A DNA stretch of 64,000 bases, taken from NCBI GenBank assembly GCA_958436175.1, contig CAUBJF010000007.1:101090-165089 (forward strand), written 5' to 3'. Origin of the DNA: an uncultured Muribaculaceae bacterium. GTDB taxonomy: Bacteria; Bacteroidota; Bacteroidia; Bacteroidales; Muribaculaceae. The notes under the pieces are model-generated. The model did not search any database. It saw nothing but the letters and a program-made list of their open reading frames with translations, and was not told the DNA's origin. Shown here in pieces: positions 53,128 through 62,071 of the stretch; positions within the stretch are counted from its first letter, which is position 1, and each line of letters opens with the position of its first letter. The position numbers and the translations under genes are program-made.

Positions 53128-56100
53128 ATGGAACAAGCCAAACGTGAAAAACGCACAGTCGGGATGACCCGGCGGTTGGGCGCGCTATTGTGCTTCCTTC
53201 TGCTTTCGGTCGGCCTGATGCATGCGGAGAAAATCACAGTTAAAGGTACTGTGACATCAGCATCCGATAGCGAACCGCTGATCGGTGTGTCGGTCTACCT
53301 CAAAGGTGCCGGGACAGGTGTTACAACCGACATCGACGGTAACTATTCGATTCAGGCCGAAACGGGGCAGACCCTCGTCTTCTCCTATGTCGGAATGCAG
53401 ACAACAGAGCAGAAAGTAACCGGACCTGTGCTGGATGTCGTAATGCAGGACAATTCCGCCGCTCTGGAAGAGCTCGTCGTAGTCGGCTACGGCACACAGA
53501 AGAAAAAACTCATCACCGGCGCCACCTCGCAGATCAAAGGTGACAATGTCCAGAAGATGAACACCACCAACGCCCTACAGGCCATGCAGGGTCAGGCTCC
53601 CGGTATCTCCATCACCCAGGAGACCGGCCAGCCGGGCAAGGGCATGAAGGTGAGCATCCGCGGTGTCGGCACTGTCGGTAACTCCGCCCCTCTTTATCTT
53701 ATAGATGGTGTCGGCGGCGACATAAACTCCGTCAATCCTGCCGATATCGAGAGCATCGACATCCTCAAGGATGCCGCTTCGGCCGCTATCTACGGTGCGC
53801 AGGCCGCCAACGGCGTTGTCCTCGTCACCACCAAGAGCGGCAAAGAAGGCCGTTCGGTCGTTTCCTTCGACGGCTACTACGGATGGCAGAAAGCTCCGCG
53901 CAAGGTGCGCATGCTCAACGCTGCCGAGTATATGCAGATCATGGACGAACAGGCCATCAACTCAGGCAACGCACCCTTCGACTGGAGCTCCTACAAGAGC
54001 ATCTGGGATGCCAACGGTAATGTCTACGACACCGACTGGGTCGACGCAATGATCGACGACAACACCCACACACAGGGCTACAACCTCGGTGTCTCCGGCG
54101 GCAATGCCAAGTCGAACTACGCTATCTCCCTGGGCTATACCGACCAGCAGGGTATCATCGGCGGCCCGCAGGTGTCCAACTATGGCCGCTATAACTTCCG
54201 CGTCAACTCGAACCACAAGCTCTTCGACGATTTCCTGACCATCGGGGAGCATGTCAGCTTCATATATACTACTACAAAGAACATGAGCGATACCGGTAAC
54301 GGTAACAACGGCAACAAACTCTATCCCGCCTTCAACACATCGCCTCTTGCTCCTATCTACAGCGACAACGGTGCCTATGGCTCGCCCTTCAACAATACCG
54401 CCAACTCCGACTGGAACGGCGGCGACGGCAACCCTTACGGCAACATGATGACAAACTCGCAGCTCAAGAACAAGAACACGCTCTTCAACGGCGACGTCTT
54501 CGCTTCGATAGAGCCTATCAAGAACCTTGTCATCAAGACTCTACTCGCAGTTTCCTATACATCTTATAACTACCGCTCGTTCACTCCCAAGTTCCGTTTC
54601 GACGCATACACGGATCGCAACTATACCTCTGTCAACCAGAGCGCCGGCGACGGCTACACCATCACATGGCAGAACACCGCCACCTACAACTGGAACTGGG
54701 GTCTCAACGCCCTCCACGCCCTCCTCGGTATGGAATGTTCTCGTTCCGACGGCTTCAATCTCGCTGCCGGCAACTCGAACCTCACATCCGGTTTCGACAA
54801 CTGGGCACACGCCTGGGTCAGCAACGGTAACTCGACGACTCTCGGCCAGACTGGTATCAACACCCTCAGCGGCGCACCCTGGGACAGCTCGCGCAACATC
54901 TCCTACTTCGGCCGTCTGGGCTGGAACTACGACGAACGCTATATGATCGAGGCCACCATGCGTGCCGACGGTTCGTCCAAGTTCGCCAAAGGTCATCGCT
55001 GGGGCTACTTCCCCTCGGTTTCCGCAGGCTGGAACATCAGCAATGAAAAATTCATGGAAGGCAGCGCCACATGGCTCAACTTCCTCAAACTCCGTGCCAG
55101 CTGGGGCCGCGTCGGCAACAACAACGTAGCCAACTACCAGTACCTGGCACCCCTCGTATTCGACGCTGCCTACACCTTCGGCTCGACCCTCGGTAACGGC
55201 GAAGACAACCTCGGATACATCCTCAACGGCGCATATCCCAGCCGTCTGGCCAACGAGAACGTCAAGTGGGAAACATCGGAACAGACCAACATCGGTATCG
55301 ATGCACGCTTCCTCAGCACACGACTCGAAGTCAACGCCGACTTCTATATCAAGACAACCAAGGACTGGCTCGTCCAGGCTCCTATCCTCTCGACAGCCGG
55401 TACGGCAGGCCCGATGATCAACGGCGGTGATGTCAAGAACACCGGCTTCGAATTCGCTACCAACTGGCGCGACCGCATCGGCCAGGTCAACTACTGGGTA
55501 GGCGGCAACTTTGCCTACAACCGCAACCGCGTAGGCTCCATCCCGACCGAGGACGGAATCATCCACGGTGCCACCGGCCAGCTCTGGAACAACTCCGAGG
55601 AATTCTACCGCGCCGAGAACGGCCATCCCATCGGCTACTACTGGGGCTACAAGACCGACGGTATCTTCCAGAACCAGAAAGAAATCGAAGACTGGATCGC
55701 AGCCGGTAACGGTGTCTTCCAGAGCAAACCCCAGCCCGGCGACGTGAAGTACGTAGATATCAACCACGACGGCCGTATCACCACCGACGACCGCGTAGAC
55801 ATCGGCTGCGGCCTGCCCGAATGGACTTTCGGCTTCAACCTCGGCCTCGAATGGAACAACTTCGACTTCTCGCTCGTTGCCAACGGCAGCGCCGGTTCGG
55901 AAATCGTGCAGGCCTACCGCGGTATCGACGGTACCAAGAACAACTACGATGCCAAGATTCTCGGCCGCTGGACTGGCGAAGGCACTTCGAACAAGATTCC
56001 GCGCGTAACCGACGCTACCGACAACTGGCAGTTCTCCGACCTCTACGTACAGGACGGCGACTTCCTCCGTATCAGCAACATAACCCTTGGCTACGACTTC

Positions 56101-56301
56101 GCCAAGCTCATCAACTACAAATATATCAGCCGTGCCCGTCTCTACTTCCAGGTGCAAAACCTCCATACCTTCACCAACTACGACGGCATGGATCCCGAAG
56201 TCGGCGCTTCGACAGCAGGCAACAGCTGGGTAACAGGTATCGACCAGGGCTACTATCCCCGTCCCCGCACCTTCCTGATGGGCGTTAACCTTACTTTCTA
56301 A
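53128..56301 (+). CDS. SusC-like TonB-dependent outer-membrane transporter
   Basis: The 1057-residue transporter imports oligosaccharides with its SusD partner. Order: signal peptide (core LGALLCFLLLSVGLMHA; ATG at 53128 or 53164), carboxypeptidase D regulatory-like domain (about 36-110; VKGTVTSASDSEPLIGVSVYLKG), TonB-box-like region (EELVVVGYGTQKKK), plug domain (QAMQGQAPGISI...NGVVLVTTKSG) and a 22-strand barrel ending RTFLMGVNLTF with the C-terminal aromatic residue. SusD follows after 19 bases. First gene of the susC-susD-lipoprotein-lipoprotein-GH5 operon. Confidence 0.96.
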   Translation: MEQAKREKRTVGMTRRLGALLCFLLLSVGLMHAEKITVKGTVTSASDSEPLIGVSVYLKGAGTGVTTDIDGNYSIQAETGQTLVFSYVGMQTTEQKVTGPVLDVVMQDNSAALEELVVVGYGTQKKKLITGATSQIKGDNVQKMNTTNALQAMQGQAPGISITQETGQPGKGMKVSIRGVGTVGNSAPLYLIDGVGGDINSVNPADIESIDILKDAASAAIYGAQAANGVVLVTTKSGKEGRSVVSFDGYYGWQKAPRKVRMLNAAEYMQIMDEQAINSGNAPFDWSSYKSIWDANGNVYDTDWVDAMIDDNTHTQGYNLGVSGGNAKSNYAISLGYTDQQGIIGGPQVSNYGRYNFRVNSNHKLFDDFLTIGEHVSFIYTTTKNMSDTGNGNNGNKLYPAFNTSPLAPIYSDNGAYGSPFNNTANSDWNGGDGNPYGNMMTNSQLKNKNTLFNGDVFASIEPIKNLVIKTLLAVSYTSYNYRSFTPKFRFDAYTDRNYTSVNQSAGDGYTITWQNTATYNWNWGLNALHALLGMECSRSDGFNLAAGNSNLTSGFDNWAHAWVSNGNSTTLGQTGINTLSGAPWDSSRNISYFGRLGWNYDERYMIEATMRADGSSKFAKGHRWGYFPSVSAGWNISNEKFMEGSATWLNFLKLRASWGRVGNNNVANYQYLAPLVFDAAYTFGSTLGNGEDNLGYILNGAYPSRLANENVKWETSEQTNIGIDARFLSTRLEVNADFYIKTTKDWLVQAPILSTAGTAGPMINGGDVKNTGFEFATNWRDRIGQVNYWVGGNFAYNRNRVGSIPTEDGIIHGATGQLWNNSEEFYRAENGHPIGYYWGYKTDGIFQNQKEIEDWIAAGNGVFQSKPQPGDVKYVDINHDGRITTDDRVDIGCGLPEWTFGFNLGLEWNNFDFSLVANGSAGSEIVQAYRGIDGTKNNYDAKILGRWTGEGTSNKIPRVTDATDNWQFSDLYVQDGDFLRISNITLGYDFAKLINYKYISRARLYFQVQNLHTFTNYDGMDPEVGASTAGNSWVTGIDQGYYPRPRTFLMGVNLTF

Positions 56302-56320
56302 TCGATAAACGATCTCTGAA

Positions 56321-58042
56321 ATGTACAAGCATAAAAATATAACAGCCCTCTTCCTGGCCGCCTCCCTCATGGCCGGAAGCATGGCAAGTTGCTCCGACGG
56401 CTGGATGGATGTCGAATCGAAGACCGAATCCAACACCGGCAACTTCTACAAGAACGTCAACGATGCCGAATCGGCCCTCATAGGCTGCTACAGCGCATGG
56501 CGGCGCACCAGCAGCGACAACACGTGGGGATTCCCCGTCATCTCAATGCTCATGTCCGACGAATGTTACGCCGGAGCCGGTGTTTCCGATACCCGCGACT
56601 ACGCCGTGCCCGACCGTTTCGACCAGGGCATGTACGCCGCCGGAACATCGCTCCTCGAATCGTCGTGGAATTCCTACTACCGCTGCATCTACCGCTGCAA
56701 CGAACTCATCCGCTACGATGCCATAGGCCAGATCGACTGGCAGGGCGACGAAGCCGCCCGTGGCCGCGTCATAGGCCAGGCACGTGCCCTCCGCGCCCTC
56801 TGCTATTTCGACATGGTACGCATGTGGGAGAGCGTTCCCCTGCTGCTCGAACCGACCAAGGATCCCAACCTTCCCCAGGCTCCCGCCGACGAGACATACG
56901 CCGCCATCGTCGAGGACTTCCGCTATGCTGCCGAGAACATCCCGGCCGACGCATTCCCCCGTGCTGAAAAGGATGTCAACGACGGCCGCATCACACGCTA
57001 CGCTGTCGAAGGCATGCTCGCTCGCGTCTACCTCTTCTATACGGGCTACTACGGCAAGGAACTCGCAGGCCTGACTAAGAACGATGTCGTAGCCTATCTC
57101 GACGACGTTGTACGCAGCGGCGAATACCGTCTCGAAAACTATGCCGACCTCTGGCCCGCCACCTCGCAGGTATCGTCCGACAATTCCCACACATGGGCTG
57201 TCGACAACTACAAGATGGTCAACGACGAAGTGCTCCTCCAGATCAAGTTCAACTACATAGGCAACGCTTACGGCGCAGACGAAGACAAGCACGGCAACCG
57301 CTGGCTCGTCCTCTTCGGTCTCCGCAAAATCTGGTGCTCGCCCTACGCCTACGGATGGGGTATCTGCACGGTTTCGGAACGTTTCGCCAACCAGTTCGAC
57401 TACAACGACCCCCGTCGCTCGTTGTGTATCATCGACTTCGCCGCCGAGAACATCGCCGAGAAGATGCAGGACGGCGCTTCCAACTCCTTTGAGAACTATC
57501 TCCGCGACCAGCGCGAATACACAGGCTACGCCATCAAGAAATACACCCCGATGTGCTATTACGACGGCGAGACGGCAGTGCCCACCAAGACAGGTACTTC
57601 CGCCGTACAGGAATACCAGACACAGCCTTTCGTAGTGCTCCGCTATTCCGATATCCTCCTCATGGCTGCCGAGCTTGGCGGTGTTCCCTCGCTCAATGCG
57701 CAGGAATGTTTCGACCAGGTACGCCGCCGCGCATATACCGACCGTGAAGGCAACCTCTCGGCCAACTATGTCGCCCGTCAGGCTACTAAGGAGAACATCA
57801 TGAAGGAACGTATGATGGAATTCGCCTTCGAAGGTGTCCGCTACTGGGACCTCCTCCGCCAGGGTATCGACTATGCGGCCAATGCCATCGCCGAGGAAAA
57901 TACTCCCGTACTCTCCGGCAACCAGCCCGACTACGTAACCATCAAGGCCGAGAACATCAAGGCCAAACGTGGTCTCATGCAGATTCCCCAGAACCAGATA
58001 ACACTCTCGAACGGTGTCCTCAAGCAGAACCCCGGATGGTAA
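56321..58042 (+). CDS. SusD-like surface glycan-binding lipoprotein
   Basis: The 573-residue lipoprotein forms the lid of the SusC channel. The lipobox is AGSMASC (C24), followed by SDGWMDVE. The tetratricopeptide-rich SusD fold shows FYKNVNDAESALIGCYSAWRR, ALRALCYFDMVRMWESVPL and the C-terminal MKERMMEFAFEGVRYWDLLRQG, the most conserved SusD segment. The product should sit on the cell surface, binding the polysaccharide or its fragments. Spacing to neighbours is 19 and 23 bases. Confidence 0.95.
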   Translation: MYKHKNITALFLAASLMAGSMASCSDGWMDVESKTESNTGNFYKNVNDAESALIGCYSAWRRTSSDNTWGFPVISMLMSDECYAGAGVSDTRDYAVPDRFDQGMYAAGTSLLESSWNSYYRCIYRCNELIRYDAIGQIDWQGDEAARGRVIGQARALRALCYFDMVRMWESVPLLLEPTKDPNLPQAPADETYAAIVEDFRYAAENIPADAFPRAEKDVNDGRITRYAVEGMLARVYLFYTGYYGKELAGLTKNDVVAYLDDVVRSGEYRLENYADLWPATSQVSSDNSHTWAVDNYKMVNDEVLLQIKFNYIGNAYGADEDKHGNRWLVLFGLRKIWCSPYAYGWGICTVSERFANQFDYNDPRRSLCIIDFAAENIAEKMQDGASNSFENYLRDQREYTGYAIKKYTPMCYYDGETAVPTKTGTSAVQEYQTQPFVVLRYSDILLMAAELGGVPSLNAQECFDQVRRRAYTDREGNLSANYVARQATKENIMKERMMEFAFEGVRYWDLLRQGIDYAANAIAEENTPVLSGNQPDYVTIKAENIKAKRGLMQIPQNQITLSNGVLKQNPGW

Positions 58043-58065
58043 TAAATCTATAATTTCAGCCTAAA

Positions 58066-59880
58066 ATGAAAGCAAAATATATATTCTCACTTATTAGCGC
58101 CTCCGTTCTCGCCATAGGCATGCCGTCGTGCTCTCCGGACGACATCGATATGCCCCAGAAGAACGTCACCACAGGCGACCTGGCCGAGGGTATCGCATAT
58201 ACCATCACGCCCGATGCTGAGAATCCAAACATCATCTATCTCGACAGCAAGATGCCGGATTCCTACAAGTGCTACTGGGAGCATCCCCAGGGTCGTTCGC
58301 AGGACAAGCACGTCGAGCTCCATATACCCTTCGAGGGTACCTACGACGTGCGCTTCGGTGTCGAGACACGCGGCGGTGTAGCCTACGGCGAGCCTACAAG
58401 CTTCACCATTACCACCTTCTGTGCCGAATTCGTCACTGACCAGCTCTGGACATACCTCACCGGCGGTGTCGGCAAATCTAAAGTATGGATCTACGATAAC
58501 GGCAAGTACGGCTACAAGGCCGGCGAGCTCACCTACGGTGACCCTGCCGCCAACCCCAATTTCGGCTGGAATTCCTTCAGCGAGAACTGGGATCCCGGAC
58601 GCGGCCACTGCGGCGAAGAGGCAATGTGGGAAAGCACCATGACCTTCGACCTCGACGGCGGTGCCCACTACAGCTTCTTCAATTCGACAGCCGGTACGAC
58701 CCAGAACGGCGTGTTCAACTTCAACACCACAGCCCATACGCTCACTCTCTCCGATGCCGACCTGATGCATCCCGACAGCTGGAACGACCGCAATCCCGAC
58801 TGGCGCCGCGACCTCAAAATCATCGAGCTCGACGAGAACCATATGCGTATCGGTTATGTCCGCGTTCCCGGCAACTGGGGCGGCGAATGGTGCGAAGTGT
58901 TCAACTATGTATCCAAAGAATACGCCGACTCCTACCAGCCCCCGATGCCCGACCAGGCAGAAGAGGTTCCGACAGCCGACGAACAGTGGTACGAACTCTT
59001 CACAAACCAGAACAAGTATGCTTCATGGCGTCTCAGCACCGAAACTCCCTTCGACTGGTGCAACCTCGACGGCTCCAACAAGCATTTCTACGGCGAACCC
59101 TCTGACTATCCCGCCCAGCACCGTCCCTACGAGCTTGACGGCAACCTCGACATCAAGTTCGCTTCTCCCGGGCCGCAGAACTACAGCGTAAGCCTGCCCA
59201 ACGGCGCTACCTATGCCGGTAACTTCACCGCCACCCCCGACGGCAAGATTACATTCGATGCCGGTATCGGTTCCATAGCTCTTGCCGACGGCATCTCCTT
59301 CGAAGCCGCTGCCGACAATAGTCTCCGCGTCCTCTCATATCTAACCGACGACCTCGGCCGTATCACCGAAATGTGGCTCGGCCGCCGCGAGGCCGACATG
59401 AACGACAAGGCCATCGACTATCTCGGCTATCACTTCGTAGCAAACTTCGGAGGCGGTGCCGAGGAACCCTCCTACAAGGCCACCCTGAACTGGAACAATA
59501 CCAGCGACTGGACCATGGTGACCGGCGATGCCGTCTTCGTACGCGAAGGTACATACACCCTCAATGTCAACGCCACCTGGACCGCCGGTGACCCCTGCGT
59601 ATGGGTCGATGTCGACAAGATTCTCCGCGATCATACCAACTGCGATGTCGTGATCCGCGATATCAAGGTCGACGGTGTCTCGGTAGCCTTCGACGACAGC
59701 GTCATCTCACGCGGCTATCCCGACGACGACGCGTCGACAAACTCCGCACGCCGATACATCTGCAACCCCTGGGGCCTTGCAAGCTGCTTCCCGAGCCTCG
59801 ATGTATTCCATCCGGCAAAGGGTATCGAAGTGACCATACAGGTAATCTACGACAACGGCGCGCCCTTTATCGGTGAATAA
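58066..59880 (+). CDS. Surface lipoprotein, candidate glycan-binding protein (SusE/SGBP position)
   Basis: The 604-residue product has a lipobox (LAIGMPSC, C22) followed by SPDD, an acidic stretch expected for surface export. An Ig/PKD-like domain spans about 35-120 (EGTYDVRFGVETRGG). Two larger beta-rich domains follow: about 125-300 (QLWTYLTGGVGKSKVWIYDNGKYGYK, WNSFSENWDPGRGHCG) and about 310-600 (WYELFTNQNKYASWRL, ATWTAGDPCVWVDVDKIL). The aromatic-rich loops suit glycan stacking. The position directly after SusD is that of surface glycan-binding proteins. I recognise no CAZy binding family. Confidence 0.75.
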   Translation: MKAKYIFSLISASVLAIGMPSCSPDDIDMPQKNVTTGDLAEGIAYTITPDAENPNIIYLDSKMPDSYKCYWEHPQGRSQDKHVELHIPFEGTYDVRFGVETRGGVAYGEPTSFTITTFCAEFVTDQLWTYLTGGVGKSKVWIYDNGKYGYKAGELTYGDPAANPNFGWNSFSENWDPGRGHCGEEAMWESTMTFDLDGGAHYSFFNSTAGTTQNGVFNFNTTAHTLTLSDADLMHPDSWNDRNPDWRRDLKIIELDENHMRIGYVRVPGNWGGEWCEVFNYVSKEYADSYQPPMPDQAEEVPTADEQWYELFTNQNKYASWRLSTETPFDWCNLDGSNKHFYGEPSDYPAQHRPYELDGNLDIKFASPGPQNYSVSLPNGATYAGNFTATPDGKITFDAGIGSIALADGISFEAAADNSLRVLSYLTDDLGRITEMWLGRREADMNDKAIDYLGYHFVANFGGGAEEPSYKATLNWNNTSDWTMVTGDAVFVREGTYTLNVNATWTAGDPCVWVDVDKILRDHTNCDVVIRDIKVDGVSVAFDDSVISRGYPDDDASTNSARRYICNPWGLASCFPSLDVFHPAKGIEVTIQVIYDNGAPFIGE

Positions 59881-59920
59881 TGCACAAGCAACAAAGTCGA
59901 AACCATAATATTCGCATACA

Positions 59921-62035
59921 ATGAGAAACAAGATCATATATATGGCATTATCGCTTGCTGCCGCAACATTCGTAGGGGGCTGCAACGACGACGATGTCAA
60001 CATCTACACCAATCCTATCGTCGGCACGGTGACCACGGGCGATGCCTCTGTCACGGCAACGACGGCAACCATCTCGGGCTTCGTCAGCGACCTTTCGTCG
60101 CAGTCGTCGGCAGCCTATACCGTCGGCGTGGTCTACTCGCTGACACAGGATCCCGTCGCCAACGGCTCGCGCCAGACAGGCGACATGACCGAGGGCGGAA
60201 ACTTCACAACCACGCTCTCCGGCCTTGAAGAAGGCAAGACATACTATTATGCCACCTTCGTGACCCTCCAGAACCAGCTCTCGTACTACGGCGAAGTCAA
60301 GTCCTTCATCACTACAGATGCGATTGTGGCTTCTCCCGATGCCCTTGTGACAGCTACGACAGCCATTCTCGGCGGTCTCCCAAGCTCCGAAGTCGAAATC
60401 ACCGAATGGGGCGTGTACCTCGCTGACAATCCCAACGTGACCCACGGCATGAAGATCAACCACGACCCGAATGTCAACGGCACTCAGATTTATGTCATGA
60501 ACCTCGTCCCCTCGACGAACTACTACTATGCCTCCTTCATCGAATTCGAAGGCAAGGAACTCGTCGGCAACGTCGTAAGTTTCACCACCGAACCCGGCAA
60601 CTGCATCGCCGACCGCGAAGGCGGCGACTATGTCGATATGGGCACACGCAAGGAGTGGGCCGCTTACAATATCGGTGCCGAGGCAGCAGATGGAACAGGC
60701 GGTCTCTATGGCTACGGCGACCCCACGGGCCTCAACCGTTCCGTATCGTCGGCCGACTATCCCACGGACGCTCCCGTGACCGGTACTTTCTCCGACATTG
60801 CTTACGCTTCCGGTACAGGTACTCTTCCGACCCTCGAGGACTTCAACGAGCTTATCGAGGCTACTACTCAGGAATGGGTTGAGAAAGGCAATCTGAAGGG
60901 TCTCGAATTCACCTCGAAGAGCAACGGCAACAAGCTTTTCTTCCCGGCTGCTGGCTATCGCCAGGGCGAGGAAGTGACAGCTGCCGACCTCATGGGCTGC
61001 TATATGGTGGGTGACCTCAACGAAGTGGCTCCTACATTCCCGAAATTCATCAAGATGACCGAAGGCGGTGTCTCCACCGACCAGGTCGAGATTACGGCAG
61101 GCTTCTCCGTACGTCCCGTGCGCACGCCCTTCATCCGTACTGTCGCTGTCGACGTGACGAAAGTCCTCTTCAACAACAAGGACGGCAACGGTGTCGACGG
61201 CCGAATCGAAATCTTCAATGAATATGGTGACACCAAGGCCAATTCGCCTATCAATCCTTCGCATCTGTCATTCTCGAAGGCTATGGTGGTGACCTTCACC
61301 ATCAACGGCCTCAACGGCAACCTCAAGAGCGGTGCTCCCTCCGGATTCCCGGCCTTCCTCTCCTATGCCGATGCCGACTGGTATCCTTCCTACTGGGGCA
61401 GTGGCAAGAGCCGCTACGATGCCATCATCACTACCGACGGCCAGTACACCGTCTGGATGCAGCCCGAGGCACAGGCCGACGGCGCAGTAGTGTTCTGCAT
61501 CGATATCGCCGGTCTGTGGGAGAACCTCAATGATCCCTCTCGTGTCCGCGTCACCGACATGGAAATCGTGCTCGACCCGCAGGATCTTCCCGACGTGGAA
61601 GTCGCTCTCGACAACAGCAAGCTTCTCTTCAACAACAAGGACGGTAACGGCACCGACGGCCGCATCGAAATCTTCAACGAGTACGGCGACACCAAGGCTC
61701 TCGGCGTCAACCTCGACGACGTTGCCTTCGGACAGGGCTTCCTCACCATCAATTTCGACATCACCGGCATCAACGGCAACGTCCGCGACGCATCCGCAAG
61801 CTATCCTACAGCCATCGCATACGCTGCAAGAGGCTGGTGGCCGAGCTACTGGGGCGGCGGTGTCGGCGACACCGTGGTCAACGGCGACGGCACCTACACC
61901 GTGCAGTGTCCTCTCGAGGCTGCCGGACAGGGCTTCGAAGTGCTGACAGTCGATCTCACCGGCCTTTGGGCTAACCTGATCGATACCTCGAAGGTTTCTG
62001 CCAAAATCAACTATCTTACCGTTACGAGGCAGTAA
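59921..62035 (+). CDS. Multidomain surface lipoprotein with tandem C-terminal modules
   Basis: The 704-residue lipoprotein has a lipobox (FVGGC, C21) then NDDD, a surface-export signal. Two Fn3-like domains (about 35-230) follow. Next comes a domain like the Fibrobacter major-paralogous/C-type-lectin-like family (about 232-400: YVDMGTRKEWAAYNIGA, TLPTLEDFNELIEA, NKLFFPAAGYRQG, GFSVRPVR). The C terminus holds two related ~145-residue modules (about 410-555 and 562-704), each opening with LFNNKDGNG-DGRIEIFNEYGDTKA and containing W-x-PSYWG. They look like tandem carbohydrate-binding modules, but I cannot match them to a named family. Its role is probably glycan capture at the surface. Confidence 0.75.
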   Translation: MRNKIIYMALSLAAATFVGGCNDDDVNIYTNPIVGTVTTGDASVTATTATISGFVSDLSSQSSAAYTVGVVYSLTQDPVANGSRQTGDMTEGGNFTTTLSGLEEGKTYYYATFVTLQNQLSYYGEVKSFITTDAIVASPDALVTATTAILGGLPSSEVEITEWGVYLADNPNVTHGMKINHDPNVNGTQIYVMNLVPSTNYYYASFIEFEGKELVGNVVSFTTEPGNCIADREGGDYVDMGTRKEWAAYNIGAEAADGTGGLYGYGDPTGLNRSVSSADYPTDAPVTGTFSDIAYASGTGTLPTLEDFNELIEATTQEWVEKGNLKGLEFTSKSNGNKLFFPAAGYRQGEEVTAADLMGCYMVGDLNEVAPTFPKFIKMTEGGVSTDQVEITAGFSVRPVRTPFIRTVAVDVTKVLFNNKDGNGVDGRIEIFNEYGDTKANSPINPSHLSFSKAMVVTFTINGLNGNLKSGAPSGFPAFLSYADADWYPSYWGSGKSRYDAIITTDGQYTVWMQPEAQADGAVVFCIDIAGLWENLNDPSRVRVTDMEIVLDPQDLPDVEVALDNSKLLFNNKDGNGTDGRIEIFNEYGDTKALGVNLDDVAFGQGFLTINFDITGINGNVRDASASYPTAIAYAARGWWPSYWGGGVGDTVVNGDGTYTVQCPLEAAGQGFEVLTVDLTGLWANLIDTSKVSAKINYLTVTRQ
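61159..61241 (+). repeat. Internal duplicated module start (partner near 61615-61701)
   Basis: The DNA coding for LFNNKDGNGVDGRIEIFNEYGDTKA recurs near 61620-61701 with mostly third-position changes, marking an internal module duplication in the lipoprotein gene. Confidence 0.85.
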
Positions 62036-62071
62036 CGGCTCCCATTCACGAACCTTATCACAGATACTTAG

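Noticed and set aside
59948..61264. Antisense open frame opposite the multidomain lipoprotein
   Set aside because: A shadow of GC-rich coding DNA; the sense frame has a lipobox, operon spacing and repeated modules.
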